A DNA stretch of 52,348 nt from Desulfosporosinus sp. UBA5188 (GTDB lineage Bacteria > Bacillota > Desulfitobacteriia > Desulfitobacteriales > Desulfitobacteriaceae), in contig DHWG01000069.1 in assembly GCA_002413075.1 (NCBI GenBank), positions 2,119-54,466 on the forward strand, written 5' to 3'. The translations under genes were made by a program, and so were the position numbers. The notes under the pieces were generated by a model that made no database searches, was not told the DNA's origin, and saw nothing but the letters and a program-made list of their open reading frames with translations. Every line of letters starts with the position of its first letter. Position 1 is the first letter of the stretch. Shown here piece by piece: positions 17,529 through 25,486 of this stretch.

Positions 17529-18281
17529 TCATATTTTGTACAATTTACCGATCTTTGTTAAAGGTAAATTTGGAAAACAAGAAAACTTCTGATCGAAATC
17601 CGAGAACGATGACGATGAAAAAATCAGACACGTAGACGGGCCAGCTGATTTATCTAAATTAAGAGTACAGCGAGGATCAACTCGCAAACGGGTGTCTACA
17701 GTAGAGGCAAGTTGGTCTGCTTCCCAACGTATTCCTCTTGAACCGACTGGAACTATGTCATGAATACTTGAAATCCCTAAGAGGTTCTGAATCGCTTTCA
17801 CGGGTACAATTTCTGGATCCTCTGGATTGTTAAGCTCAGGGCCTACTTTAGGAAACCCTAAACAATAGATCTCATCTCCCGGTTGAGCCGTTCCTATCCG
17901 TAACTTGTTTTTCTCAGCCACACCAATCACACTGATCCCCAGACCTGTTTGTTGCGTAAGCATGTTTTTTTCCGTGCTGATGGCCATAGGTAGTGTTATT
18001 AATCCAGCTGATTCTAGTTCATCGTTCACCCCCCTTAATAATTCTTCCCCGGTGGGGTACGGCTCATTCGAAATCGCAACGGTCAGCATCTGAGGCACAG
18101 CCCCTGTGGCAAGGACTTCCAACAAAGCAACTCGTGCGGTTAACTTTCCTGTAATGAACCATGAAATCTTGAGCGCATCTAATTCCTTCATACCAATTGC
18201 GCCACAGGAATCGCACGAAGCCACCAAATACTGAGCGTTGTTTATTAAAACGACCTCAACATCCCGACCAAGATATCCCAA
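17529..18281 (-). CDS. cblS: Probable alpha-ribazole kinase (AIR-synthase-like)
   Basis: 250 residues of the AIR synthase/ThiL-like ATP-binding fold, with the family's LVASCDSCGAIG segment near residue 20 and GDEIYCLGFPKVGPE in the second half. CblS phosphorylates imported alpha-ribazole to alpha-ribazole phosphate, feeding nucleotide loop assembly without CobT. It starts at a TTG behind GGGGGTGA, downstream of a B12 riboswitch, with cblT 13 bases behind. Function is inferred from the fold and the cblS-cblT pairing. Confidence 0.8.
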   Translation of the reverse strand: MGYLGRDVEVVLINNAQYLVASCDSCGAIGMKELDALKISWFITGKLTARVALLEVLATGAVPQMLTVAISNEPYPTGEELLRGVNDELESAGLITLPMAISTEKNMLTQQTGLGISVIGVAEKNKLRIGTAQPGDEIYCLGFPKVGPELNNPEDPEIVPVKAIQNLLGISSIHDIVPVGSRGIRWEADQLASTVDTRLRVDPRCTLNLDKSAGPSTCLIFSSSSFSDFDQKFSCFPNLPLTKIGKLYKI

Positions 18282-18331
18282 TCATTTCACCCCCATTACT
18301 CATAAGGTACATAAAAAAGCTCATAGTCTAA

Positions 18332-18364
18332 TTTTCATTATCAACTTCGCCGTTGATATGAAAA
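18332..18364 (-). promoter_or_regulatory. Hairpin in the cblS leader, probable riboswitch expression platform
   Basis: TTTTCAT-ATCAAC pairs with GTTGAT-ATGAAAA, 13 bp with one bulged base and a 6-base loop. It lies between the B12 aptamer and the cblS start. No U tract follows at once (a run of six U comes about 12 bases later), so it may be an antiterminator or a folding partner rather than the terminator itself. Confidence 0.5.
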
Positions 18365-18401
18365 CCGACCATGAACTTTACCTTAATTCATGACTTACTT
18401 A

Positions 18402-18553
18402 GGTTACCGGCAGGTCTCCTGACTTAGTATCATCGACTGAATGCGCCTTCCCGGTTTCCCAGTGGCAGTGCAACAGTCTCCTCTTTACAGTGGTGGGTCC
18501 GTCTGGGATTTTAACCCAGTTCCCTATTCTCCCTTTGAAGGGCACCTGTAACA
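18402..18553 (-). promoter_or_regulatory. Cobalamin (B12) riboswitch upstream of cblS
   Basis: On the minus strand the element opens GTTACAGGTGCCC and ends with the B12 box AGTCAGGAGACCTGCC (18424-18409) and GGTAACC, which closes P1. The core GGACCCACCACTGT is present. It should repress the cblS-cblT-ecf-cbiD operon when cobalamin is abundant. Confidence 0.93.
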
Positions 18554-18574
18554 AACCAATATTCAGTTATATTT

Positions 18575-18603
18575 ATAATAATGCAATTGAAGTTGAATTA
18601 CAA
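18575..18603 (-). promoter_or_regulatory. Sigma-A-type promoter of the cblS operon
   Basis: Minus-strand -35 TTGTAA (18603-18598) and -10 TATTAT (18580-18575) are separated by exactly 17 bases and lie just before the B12 aptamer. The -35 overlaps the stop codon of the ykvA-like gene. No terminator separates the two genes, so readthrough into the riboswitch is also possible. Confidence 0.6.
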
Positions 18604-19026
18604 GGAAATTTTATCGTTATTATCCGATTCTTTTTCAGATGTGACCTGCTTTTTCCACAGCTTATATTGTTCTAGATCCTCACTGACTTGGGAAATAATG
18701 AAGCCAGCCACCGCCGCGTCATCGACCAAGCCCGCAAAGGGAATATAATCGAAGATTGCGTCCAAAGGAGAAACAAAATAGACAATCCCTAAGATGATCA
18801 TGAGGAGCGATCGCGTAGGCATTTCCTTATAGTTCCCGTTAATCCAATCTCTGAACACGCCAAATAACAGCTGTAGCTTATCCCAAGTTTCACCCAATGC
18901 ACCTCGGTGTGTTGTAGCCTTTAGCAGAGCCTTATTGAGAAGTCCTAATGATTTTTTCTTATCCTCGAGATATTGGCTAGCCTTCGCTTTAAAGGGTGCC
19001 AATCTTCTAGTTTCTAGCTTGTCCAT
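18598..19026 (-). CDS. YkvA-like DUF1232 membrane protein
   Basis: 142 residues from ATG 19026 behind GAGGAG. The DUF1232 core is YFVSPLDAIFDYIPFAGLVDD, with its hallmark SPLDxIPD-like segment in the second half, preceded by a hydrophobic stretch LLMIILGIVYFV. The N-terminal half is basic and helical. The family has no well-defined biochemical role; some members act in envelope stress. The frame is open to 19092 but that part overlaps the upstream reductase. Confidence 0.8.
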   Translation of the reverse strand: MDKLETRRLAPFKAKASQYLEDKKKSLGLLNKALLKATTHRGALGETWDKLQLLFGVFRDWINGNYKEMPTRSLLMIILGIVYFVSPLDAIFDYIPFAGLVDDAAVAGFIISQVSEDLEQYKLWKKQVTSEKESDNNDKISL

Positions 19027-19066
19027 GTTATTGGCTCCTCTCCAGCATAAAAAGTGTTTGTAGGCC

Positions 19067-19903
19067 TTAAGTTTGCTTAATCCAATTATCATTCCCTTTA
19101 TAGCGGTTTCTTATTTCAGACAGTTCTTTACGACGGTGGCCAAATTCTTCAACTTGTGCCCTCAACCAGACCTGAAAATGCCTTGTTAACGCTTCTTTTT
19201 CAAAACGTTTACCAGCTGTTCCAAAATTCCATATAAGCCCTTTTTCTGAAGAGCAAATAATCGCTTCTTGACCACAAAGAGGACAAACCGCACGATTTGG
19301 CTCAGGAAACTTCCAAATATCAGACCAACAGGTGGGACATTCACCCGTTTCCAGTTGACGAGGATCTCGGAATAAGGACGCACCCATTGCACGAATGCGT
19401 TCGAATGATTTCTCATTTGATAAAGCCTCACCAGGCAGTGCTCCCAAAAATATGTGGGCATCTTTAACATCAAAACCTAGAAAACGGGCATTGGCAATCA
19501 GTGCAGATAAAGTATACCCTTCCCACCCCTTAATGCCAGTAGTACCAATAATCACACAGGGTTTCCCCCAAAGCACATCAATCTGTTGAGCGAGCGCTAT
19601 AATCCGATCTCCAAACAACTTTATTATGGCCGCTGGACCGAGAGCATAGCAAGGCGCAGACAAAATAATTCCATCCGCTTCTTTTATTTTGTCCAACAAG
19701 AAATATAAATCATCGTTCAGTGGGCAACGCTGATCAGGAGCTAAGCAAGTATAACAAGCTCTGCAGGGCTGAAGATTCAATTCCGGCAGTCGGATGAGTT
19801 CCAGCTTATACTCTTCTCCAATTGAAGCAGCTGCCTCTTTAATCAGGATCTCTCCATTAGCCATTCTCCTTTGTGAGGCCACTAATCCTAAAATCTTTTT
19901 CAT
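19067..19903 (-). CDS. Flavodoxin-fold NAD(P)H reductase with iron-sulfur and zinc-ribbon-like cysteines
   Basis: 278 residues. The N-terminal flavodoxin-like FMN domain (1-175) starts KKILGLVASQRRMANGEIL and contains C-x2-C-x2-C-x6-C (C47, C50, C53, C60), the spacing of iron-sulfur flavoproteins that bind a [4Fe-4S] cluster. The C-terminal 90 residues add ECPTC and VCPLC pairs (C189/C192, C207/C210), like a zinc ribbon or second metal site. Likely a soluble electron-transfer or reductase protein; partner and substrate unknown. The cysteines are seen directly; the cofactors are inferred from the family. Confidence 0.75.
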   Translation of the reverse strand: MKKILGLVASQRRMANGEILIKEAAASIGEEYKLELIRLPELNLQPCRACYTCLAPDQRCPLNDDLYFLLDKIKEADGIILSAPCYALGPAAIIKLFGDRIIALAQQIDVLWGKPCVIIGTTGIKGWEGYTLSALIANARFLGFDVKDAHIFLGALPGEALSNEKSFERIRAMGASLFRDPRQLETGECPTCWSDIWKFPEPNRAVCPLCGQEAIICSSEKGLIWNFGTAGKRFEKEALTRHFQVWLRAQVEEFGHRRKELSEIRNRYKGNDNWIKQT

Positions 19904-19945
19904 TCTTCTCTATTTCCACCCTCTCATCGTATGACATCAAAGTCA

Positions 19946-20065
19946 TCAAGCTGATTCGCATTTTTTGCTCAGCAGCCCAGCAGAGGCAATAAACTTCAAG
20001 GCATCTTCCGAAGAAACATCGAGCCGTTGCACGGTCTCTTCGGGTACAAGAATCAGATTGCCCGC
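19946..20065 (-). pseudogene. Orphaned C-terminal part of the DUF502 gene
   Basis: Directly after the TGA that ends the DUF502 frame, the same frame stays open for 39 codons and reads AGNLILVPEETVQRLDV, then EDALKFIASAGLLSKKCES. That matches the normal DUF502 C-terminus (a hydrophobic strand plus a helix near LxxIxSxG). So the intact protein would have about 190 residues. A different-frame reading of 19857-20069 is a shadow of this tail. Confidence 0.75.
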
Positions 20066-20518
20066 TCATTGCATTGATTGCATTAAGTAGACAGCCACGT
20101 AACCCTTTGGAATAAAGGTGCTTTCTTCATCATTGGTGAGAAATCCCAATAGTTTCAGTCCATTGGACATATCGACCAAGACTAACCGAGAAAAGCCCTT
20201 TTTGTTCCCTGAAAAAGAATTCACGGTGTCTTTTATAATCCCATAGATACTACCGAACAGTGGCACTTTAATGAAGATCTTATCCAGATAATTGATTAAT
20301 CCGTTCGTCAACCAGTTTGAGGCTAGTAACCCTACTAGGAAAATCACGGCAAGGGTAACAATCACCCCAAAACCAGGAAAATATAAGCCAGCATGCTCCA
20401 GTAACCCTTTAAATAACCCATCCGTGATTAAAAACATCTTATATAGAATATAAAAGGTAATAGCTATAGGTGTTAGAACAAAGAGGCCCTTTAGAAAGAT
20501 TCCAATAAATTTTTTCAA
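20066..20518 (-). CDS. DUF502 membrane protein, cut short by an in-frame TGA
   Basis: 150 residues up to the stop. Two membrane spans (about 7-27 and 47-70), the second followed by NWLTNGLINYLDKIFIKVP, then GSIYGIIKDTVNSF, are typical of DUF502. The frame stops at TGA 20068-20066 within the conserved region after GYVAVYL, and the family's C-terminal part follows in the same frame. Either a nonsense mutation (TGG to TGA would do), readthrough, or a base error. The start overlaps the end of the amylase-glucanotransferase gene by 4 bases. Role of the family unknown. Confidence 0.8.
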   Translation of the reverse strand: MKKFIGIFLKGLFVLTPIAITFYILYKMFLITDGLFKGLLEHAGLYFPGFGVIVTLAVIFLVGLLASNWLTNGLINYLDKIFIKVPLFGSIYGIIKDTVNSFSGNKKGFSRLVLVDMSNGLKLLGFLTNDEESTFIPKGYVAVYLMQSMQ

Positions 20519-23500
20519 ATTCCTATTCCCCCAATTTTCAATCGCTTGGCACGATCTGTCATGCTACGGAGCCAAAGTCTGATTTCATTAGTGACTAGCT
20601 TCTTATCCAACCTCCATTGCCAATTTCCATAGATCGTTCCAGGCACATTCATTCTGGCTTCCTCGCCCAAACCTAAGATATCTTGCATAGGTAGGATAAC
20701 CCACACCGCTTGACTCATATAGACCTGTTCAATTAATCTGCGGCATGCCTCTTTACTTGACATATTTTGGTTCGCAGCGTTACCTACCGTGGTTTCAACA
20801 TCTTCTAGATTTCTTTCATACCAACCTAATAAAGTATTATTATCATGAGTTCCAGAATAATAAACAAAATTTGTTTCATGGTTATTTTCTATCTCTGCCA
20901 ACGGTGTGAATTGAAGTACCTTCATTCCTGGATAGCCCAAAATCTGTATTAATACGTTGACTTCAGGTGTTATCTCACCCAAGTCCTCGAGGATAAAAGA
21001 GCATTTCCCAAAGGCTTCAAACATGATTTCAAAGAATTTTTTTCCTGGTCCTTTAGTCCAACGACCCTTTTCTGCCGTTTCTTCGCCAGCGCTAACCTCC
21101 CAATACGCCTCAAAACCTCGGAAATGATCCAGACGAATGTAGTCAAACATCTTTAGCCCTAACTGAATTCGCTTTTTCCACCAAGCAAACTGAGTACCTT
21201 CTAGTGCATCCCAGTCATAGACAGGATTCCCCCATAACTGGCCGGTCTTACTAAAATAGTCTGGGGGTACTCCTGCCTTTTTAGCAGGTCGACCCTGTTC
21301 ATCTAAGACAAAAAGGTGGCGGTTCACCCAGACATCACAGCTATCAGCAGCGGCAAAATGGGGTAAATCTCCAATCAGCTGAACTCCTTTGGATTTGGCA
21401 TAAGTTTTAAGTTGATTCCATTCATAAAAAAAAGTATATTGTAAGAATTCAATAAAACCTATCTTGTCTTGGAGAAGTACCCGATACTCGGATAATTTTT
21501 CGATCTCACGGGAAGCAATCGCTTGCTCCCAATCATACCATGGAACCTCTTTAAAATGAGCCTTTAAAACCCTGAATAGACTATAATCATTAAGCCATTC
21601 TATATTTAGAGTTTTAAATTTTGAGAAATTCTCCTGCGAAAGATACGTTAACTGTGAAGAAACATCTGAACTGAGCGGCTTAACTTCCAGCTTCTCCAGG
21701 AATTTCTGATAAGCTTCATAAAGTAGATCACGTTTTAACTCTTTATAAGCTAGGAACAATAAACTTTTTCTTAGACCGAAGGTACTTACTGTTTCAGCTT
21801 TACAACGCGTCTCGTCTGAATTTAATAAACCCTCCTCAATCATATGGTCGAGACTGATCAGCGCTGTGTTTCCGGCGAAGACTGATTCACTTTGATACGG
21901 ACACTCCCCCACTCCCGCAGGATTTAAGGGTAATACCTGCCACAGAGATTGACCTGATTCTGCCAAAAAATCCACAAATTCATAGGCCTCTTTCCCTAAA
22001 TCACCGAGACCCCAAGTAGATGGTAAAGAACTGATATGTAATAATATCCCACACGAACGATCAAGGGCCAAATTATTAGGGAGGTTTTTTTTCCGTAACA
22101 GAGCTCTCCCACTGAGCGCATTGATTGGCAATGCACTTAAAGTATCTGGACCAAGCCTTTCTCCATTGATTAAGTCAATCACAAAAGAGGAGGGCTGCAG
22201 CTTTACAGTGAGATTCACGGTTTTTGTTTCCCTTGAATGACGATTGATCAGAATGGTGATTTCTTCCTCATCCCCTTTTCGGGTGAAACCATAAACATCT
22301 GGAGCGAAATAGAACGACTTAAAATCTCCCGTTTGTAGCACTTCATACTCAGCATGCATTCGCAAAATTCGACGATACCAAACCATAATTTCTTGATCTT
22401 CTTGGCCCCATGGATAGGTCCCTCGATTATAAGGGTCTGCATAGCCTTCCACACCGGCTTCATCTCCATAATAAATACAAGGAACCCCTGGAAAGGTTAC
22501 TTGAACCAAACTAAATAGCTTGAGCCTTTGCACCGCCAATTGCCGAGCATTCAGGGGAAGCCGAAAAACTCTTTGCGCCGTTTTTGTTAGACTCTTTTCT
22601 GCTGGCGCCTCTCCTAAAAGGGTCAAAATACGTATCGTATCATGACTGCCGATTAAGTTCATGGCGGCATAGAAATTTTCACGAGGATAATTTTCAAATA
22701 AACTCATGACCTCATCATGAACGACGCTGGAATCGCTTTGTCCAAGCATAAAACTGAGGAAACTAGCGCGGAACGGATAGTTCATCGTCGAATCCAATTC
22801 ATTGCCTAAGAAATATTCGCGTTGTTTACTAAAACTCACTTTATTCGAAGCATCTTCCCACACTTCTCCGATCAGAACAGCCTTCGGGCGGATGGTCTTA
22901 ATCGCTTGTCTCAGTTCTTGAATGAACTCATCTGGAAGTTCATCGGCCACATCCAACCGCCACCCAGCAACTCCAAGGTTCAGCCATTTACTGATCACAC
23001 TATCTTCCAAACCAAAGATAAACTGCCTATACGATGGGTTCATTTCATTGACCTCAGGAAGCGTATCAACCCCCCACCATGATTCATACTCTTCGTGGTT
23101 AGCTTTAAACTTATACCAGCTAAAATAAGGTGAATCAGCCGATTGGTAGGCACCAACCCCCGGGAAATTGCCATATCTGTTAAAATAGAGACTGTCACTG
23201 CCGGTATGGCTGAATACGCCATCTAGGATGATAGAGATACCAAATTGTCTTGCAGTATCAATTAATTGTTCAAAAATATCCTCGTCTCCATACATAGGAT
23301 CGATCCGTTGATAATCTGCTGTATCATATTTGTGATTACTGGGAGCGTCAAAAATAGGATTAAAATATAGGATGCTTATGCCTAATTGTTTCAGGTAAGG
23401 TAACTTTTTAATGACCCCCCCCAGCGTTCCACCAAAAAAATCCCAATCGGTCACTCTGCCCTCCTCGTCCTTAATATAGATCGGCAGATCAGACCAATTG

Positions 23501-24039
23501 GCGTGCAACAGCGCATTTCTTCTGGGATAGGTTGAGAACCCGTTTTCGTGGTCGTTATAAAAACGATCGACAAATATTTGATACATTACCCCTCGTTTAT
23601 ACCACTCAGGCACAAATACCTGTTTATGTACAGTAATTTGATAGGAAGGAGGTTCTTGCTTACTAAGCGTACCCTCCCCACCGAGCCTTTTAAGGTTATT
23701 GCCATAATAATAAGTCACAGACCCTGCCCGAATCACAAAATAGTACCAGATAAGACCGGGGATGTCGGGCACTTTATAGTTCGCCTCAAATAACATCCCA
23801 TTTTCAACGGGCTGAGGGGTCGATTCTCCAGCTGATGCTACACCACTTTTTTCGCTAGTTTGATGTAATGAAAGAGCTATTTCATGGTCTGTTGCCCAGA
23901 GACGAAGAACACAGGTTTCAATGGGTTCAACCGAAAATGTTCTCAAACGGAATGTTATCTCCTGTCCACACGTCACCGCACCAAAGGGTTCGCGGTAAAA
24001 CAAATCGTGCGAATTATGATACGCCTTAAACACGCTCAT
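20515..24039 (-). CDS. GH13 alpha-amylase/neopullulanase-like enzyme fused to GH77 4-alpha-glucanotransferase
   Basis: 1174 residues. An N-terminal beta-sandwich like that of neopullulanases (about 1-135) leads to a GH13 barrel (about 145-560) with nucleophile D363 in GWRLDVADE, acid/base E392 in LIGEVWED and D467 in IGSHDTIRI. From about 662 a full MalQ domain follows: GILLHISSLPSTWGLGD, D971 in YIRLDHFRGFEAYWE, E1018 in FILEDLGEITPE, D1066 in SGTHDNNT. Both active sites look intact. It would hydrolyse or debranch alpha-glucans and disproportionate maltodextrins, working with GlgP on stored glycogen. ATG overlaps the glgA stop. No signal peptide, so cytoplasmic. Confidence 0.92.
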   Translation of the reverse strand: MSVFKAYHNSHDLFYREPFGAVTCGQEITFRLRTFSVEPIETCVLRLWATDHEIALSLHQTSEKSGVASAGESTPQPVENGMLFEANYKVPDIPGLIWYYFVIRAGSVTYYYGNNLKRLGGEGTLSKQEPPSYQITVHKQVFVPEWYKRGVMYQIFVDRFYNDHENGFSTYPRRNALLHANWSDLPIYIKDEEGRVTDWDFFGGTLGGVIKKLPYLKQLGISILYFNPIFDAPSNHKYDTADYQRIDPMYGDEDIFEQLIDTARQFGISIILDGVFSHTGSDSLYFNRYGNFPGVGAYQSADSPYFSWYKFKANHEEYESWWGVDTLPEVNEMNPSYRQFIFGLEDSVISKWLNLGVAGWRLDVADELPDEFIQELRQAIKTIRPKAVLIGEVWEDASNKVSFSKQREYFLGNELDSTMNYPFRASFLSFMLGQSDSSVVHDEVMSLFENYPRENFYAAMNLIGSHDTIRILTLLGEAPAEKSLTKTAQRVFRLPLNARQLAVQRLKLFSLVQVTFPGVPCIYYGDEAGVEGYADPYNRGTYPWGQEDQEIMVWYRRILRMHAEYEVLQTGDFKSFYFAPDVYGFTRKGDEEEITILINRHSRETKTVNLTVKLQPSSFVIDLINGERLGPDTLSALPINALSGRALLRKKNLPNNLALDRSCGILLHISSLPSTWGLGDLGKEAYEFVDFLAESGQSLWQVLPLNPAGVGECPYQSESVFAGNTALISLDHMIEEGLLNSDETRCKAETVSTFGLRKSLLFLAYKELKRDLLYEAYQKFLEKLEVKPLSSDVSSQLTYLSQENFSKFKTLNIEWLNDYSLFRVLKAHFKEVPWYDWEQAIASREIEKLSEYRVLLQDKIGFIEFLQYTFFYEWNQLKTYAKSKGVQLIGDLPHFAAADSCDVWVNRHLFVLDEQGRPAKKAGVPPDYFSKTGQLWGNPVYDWDALEGTQFAWWKKRIQLGLKMFDYIRLDHFRGFEAYWEVSAGEETAEKGRWTKGPGKKFFEIMFEAFGKCSFILEDLGEITPEVNVLIQILGYPGMKVLQFTPLAEIENNHETNFVYYSGTHDNNTLLGWYERNLEDVETTVGNAANQNMSSKEACRRLIEQVYMSQAVWVILPMQDILGLGEEARMNVPGTIYGNWQWRLDKKLVTNEIRLWLRSMTDRAKRLKIGGIGI

Positions 24040-25466
24040 AATAAGGACTCATAGATTTTGATATAAGCATTAGCCGATCTGTCCCAACTGAAATCGCCTT
24101 TCAAAGCATTCTGACGGATCGTTTCCCATACCACTTTATCTTCTTGGTATATTTCCACTGCCCGTTCCACCGCAAACAATAATTCATGAGCATTATAATT
24201 GGCAAAATTAAAGCCATTACCAACGCCAGTCATGTTATTATAGGGTATAACGGTGTCTTTTAACCCACCAGTTTCCCGAACGATTGGAACCGTCCCATAA
24301 CGCATGGCGATCATCTGAGAAATACCGCACGGTTCAAAACGGGAAGGCATCAATAACATGTCTGCCCCTCCATAAATTTCATGGGCTAATCTATCCGAGA
24401 ATTCTAATTTAATTGCCAGGTTTTCAGGATATTTTGTGGCAAAATAACGCAAAATTTCTTCATAGCGATGGTCACCTGTTCCGAGGATCACCATCTGAAC
24501 ACCCAACGCAAGTATGTCTGTCATAACGTGGACTAATAGATCCACGCCTTTCTGATCTACGAGACGAGATACCATCGCCAGTAGTGCTTGATCTCCTCGT
24601 ACAGGAAGTCCGACAACGCTTAGTAGATGCTTTTTATTTTCCTTTTTAGCATACGCAAAATTGCCAGTTGGCATGACCAGGTAAGGATCCTTCATGGGAT
24701 CATAAACCTCATAGTCAATGCCATTAAGGATGCCCGTAAGAGAATCCTGTCTTTTTCTTAAAAGCCCATCAAGATTTTCTCCATAATAGGGATTTTTAAT
24801 TTCCTCTGCATACGTCGGACTGACTGTCGTAATCCTATCTGCATAAAGCAAAGCAGCCTTCATAAAATTGACGGCACCATGAAATTCCAAAGTGTTTTCC
24901 GTAAAATATTCCATTCCAAGTCCCACAATATCGCTGAGAACTTCCTGAGAAAAAACCCCCTGATATTTAAGGTTGTGAATTGTAAATAGAGTTTTTATCG
25001 GATAATATAGGGGCTCTTGGCTATAAAATTTTTTAAGCATTAAGGGGATTAAGGCCGTATGCCAATCCTGACAATGGATGATATCTGGTTTGAATCCTGG
25101 TATGTGCAGCAAACTTTCCAGAGCCGCACGGGAAAAAAAGGCAAATCTCTCTGCATCATCGAATTCCCCATAAATACTGGGCCGTGAAAAATAATATTCA
25201 TTGTCGATAAAATAATAATGAACCCCTTGATACACCATCTCGTCCAAGCCGCAATATTGTTGACGCCAAGCAACTGGAACATCAAAATGGGCCAAATGTG
25301 TCATCTCTTTTTGAAAGTGGTCGGCAATGGTACTGTACTTCGGCAGAATAACGCGTACATCGACGCCTTGTTTATGCAAGAAGGCAGGTAATGAACCCAT
25401 TACTTCACCCAAACCACCTGTTTTAACAAAAGGATCCGCTTCTGCAGTCACAAAAACCAGTTTCAT
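24036..25466 (-). CDS. glgA: Glycogen synthase (ADP-glucose)
   Basis: About 476 residues, GT5 family. KTGGLGEVMGSLP at the N-terminus binds ADP-glucose, and the C-terminal signature is PSRFEPCGISQMIAMRYGT. It extends alpha-1,4-glucan from ADP-glucose made by GlgC/GlgD. ATG 25466 (MKLVFVTAEADPF) has AAGGCGG six bases upstream; a TTG two codons earlier lies inside that site. It follows glgD by about 20 bases. Confidence 0.95.
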   Translation of the reverse strand: MKLVFVTAEADPFVKTGGLGEVMGSLPAFLHKQGVDVRVILPKYSTIADHFQKEMTHLAHFDVPVAWRQQYCGLDEMVYQGVHYYFIDNEYYFSRPSIYGEFDDAERFAFFSRAALESLLHIPGFKPDIIHCQDWHTALIPLMLKKFYSQEPLYYPIKTLFTIHNLKYQGVFSQEVLSDIVGLGMEYFTENTLEFHGAVNFMKAALLYADRITTVSPTYAEEIKNPYYGENLDGLLRKRQDSLTGILNGIDYEVYDPMKDPYLVMPTGNFAYAKKENKKHLLSVVGLPVRGDQALLAMVSRLVDQKGVDLLVHVMTDILALGVQMVILGTGDHRYEEILRYFATKYPENLAIKLEFSDRLAHEIYGGADMLLMPSRFEPCGISQMIAMRYGTVPIVRETGGLKDTVIPYNNMTGVGNGFNFANYNAHELLFAVERAVEIYQEDKVVWETIRQNALKGDFSWDRSANAYIKIYESLL

Positions 25467-25486
25467 ACTCAACCGCCTTTCAACTA

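Noticed and set aside
19857..20069. 70-codon frame beginning MSGQSDSCTRRD on the minus strand
   Set aside because: It is a shifted reading of the orphaned DUF502 tail and the start of the reductase gene; composition is unlike a real protein and the true frame matches DUF502.
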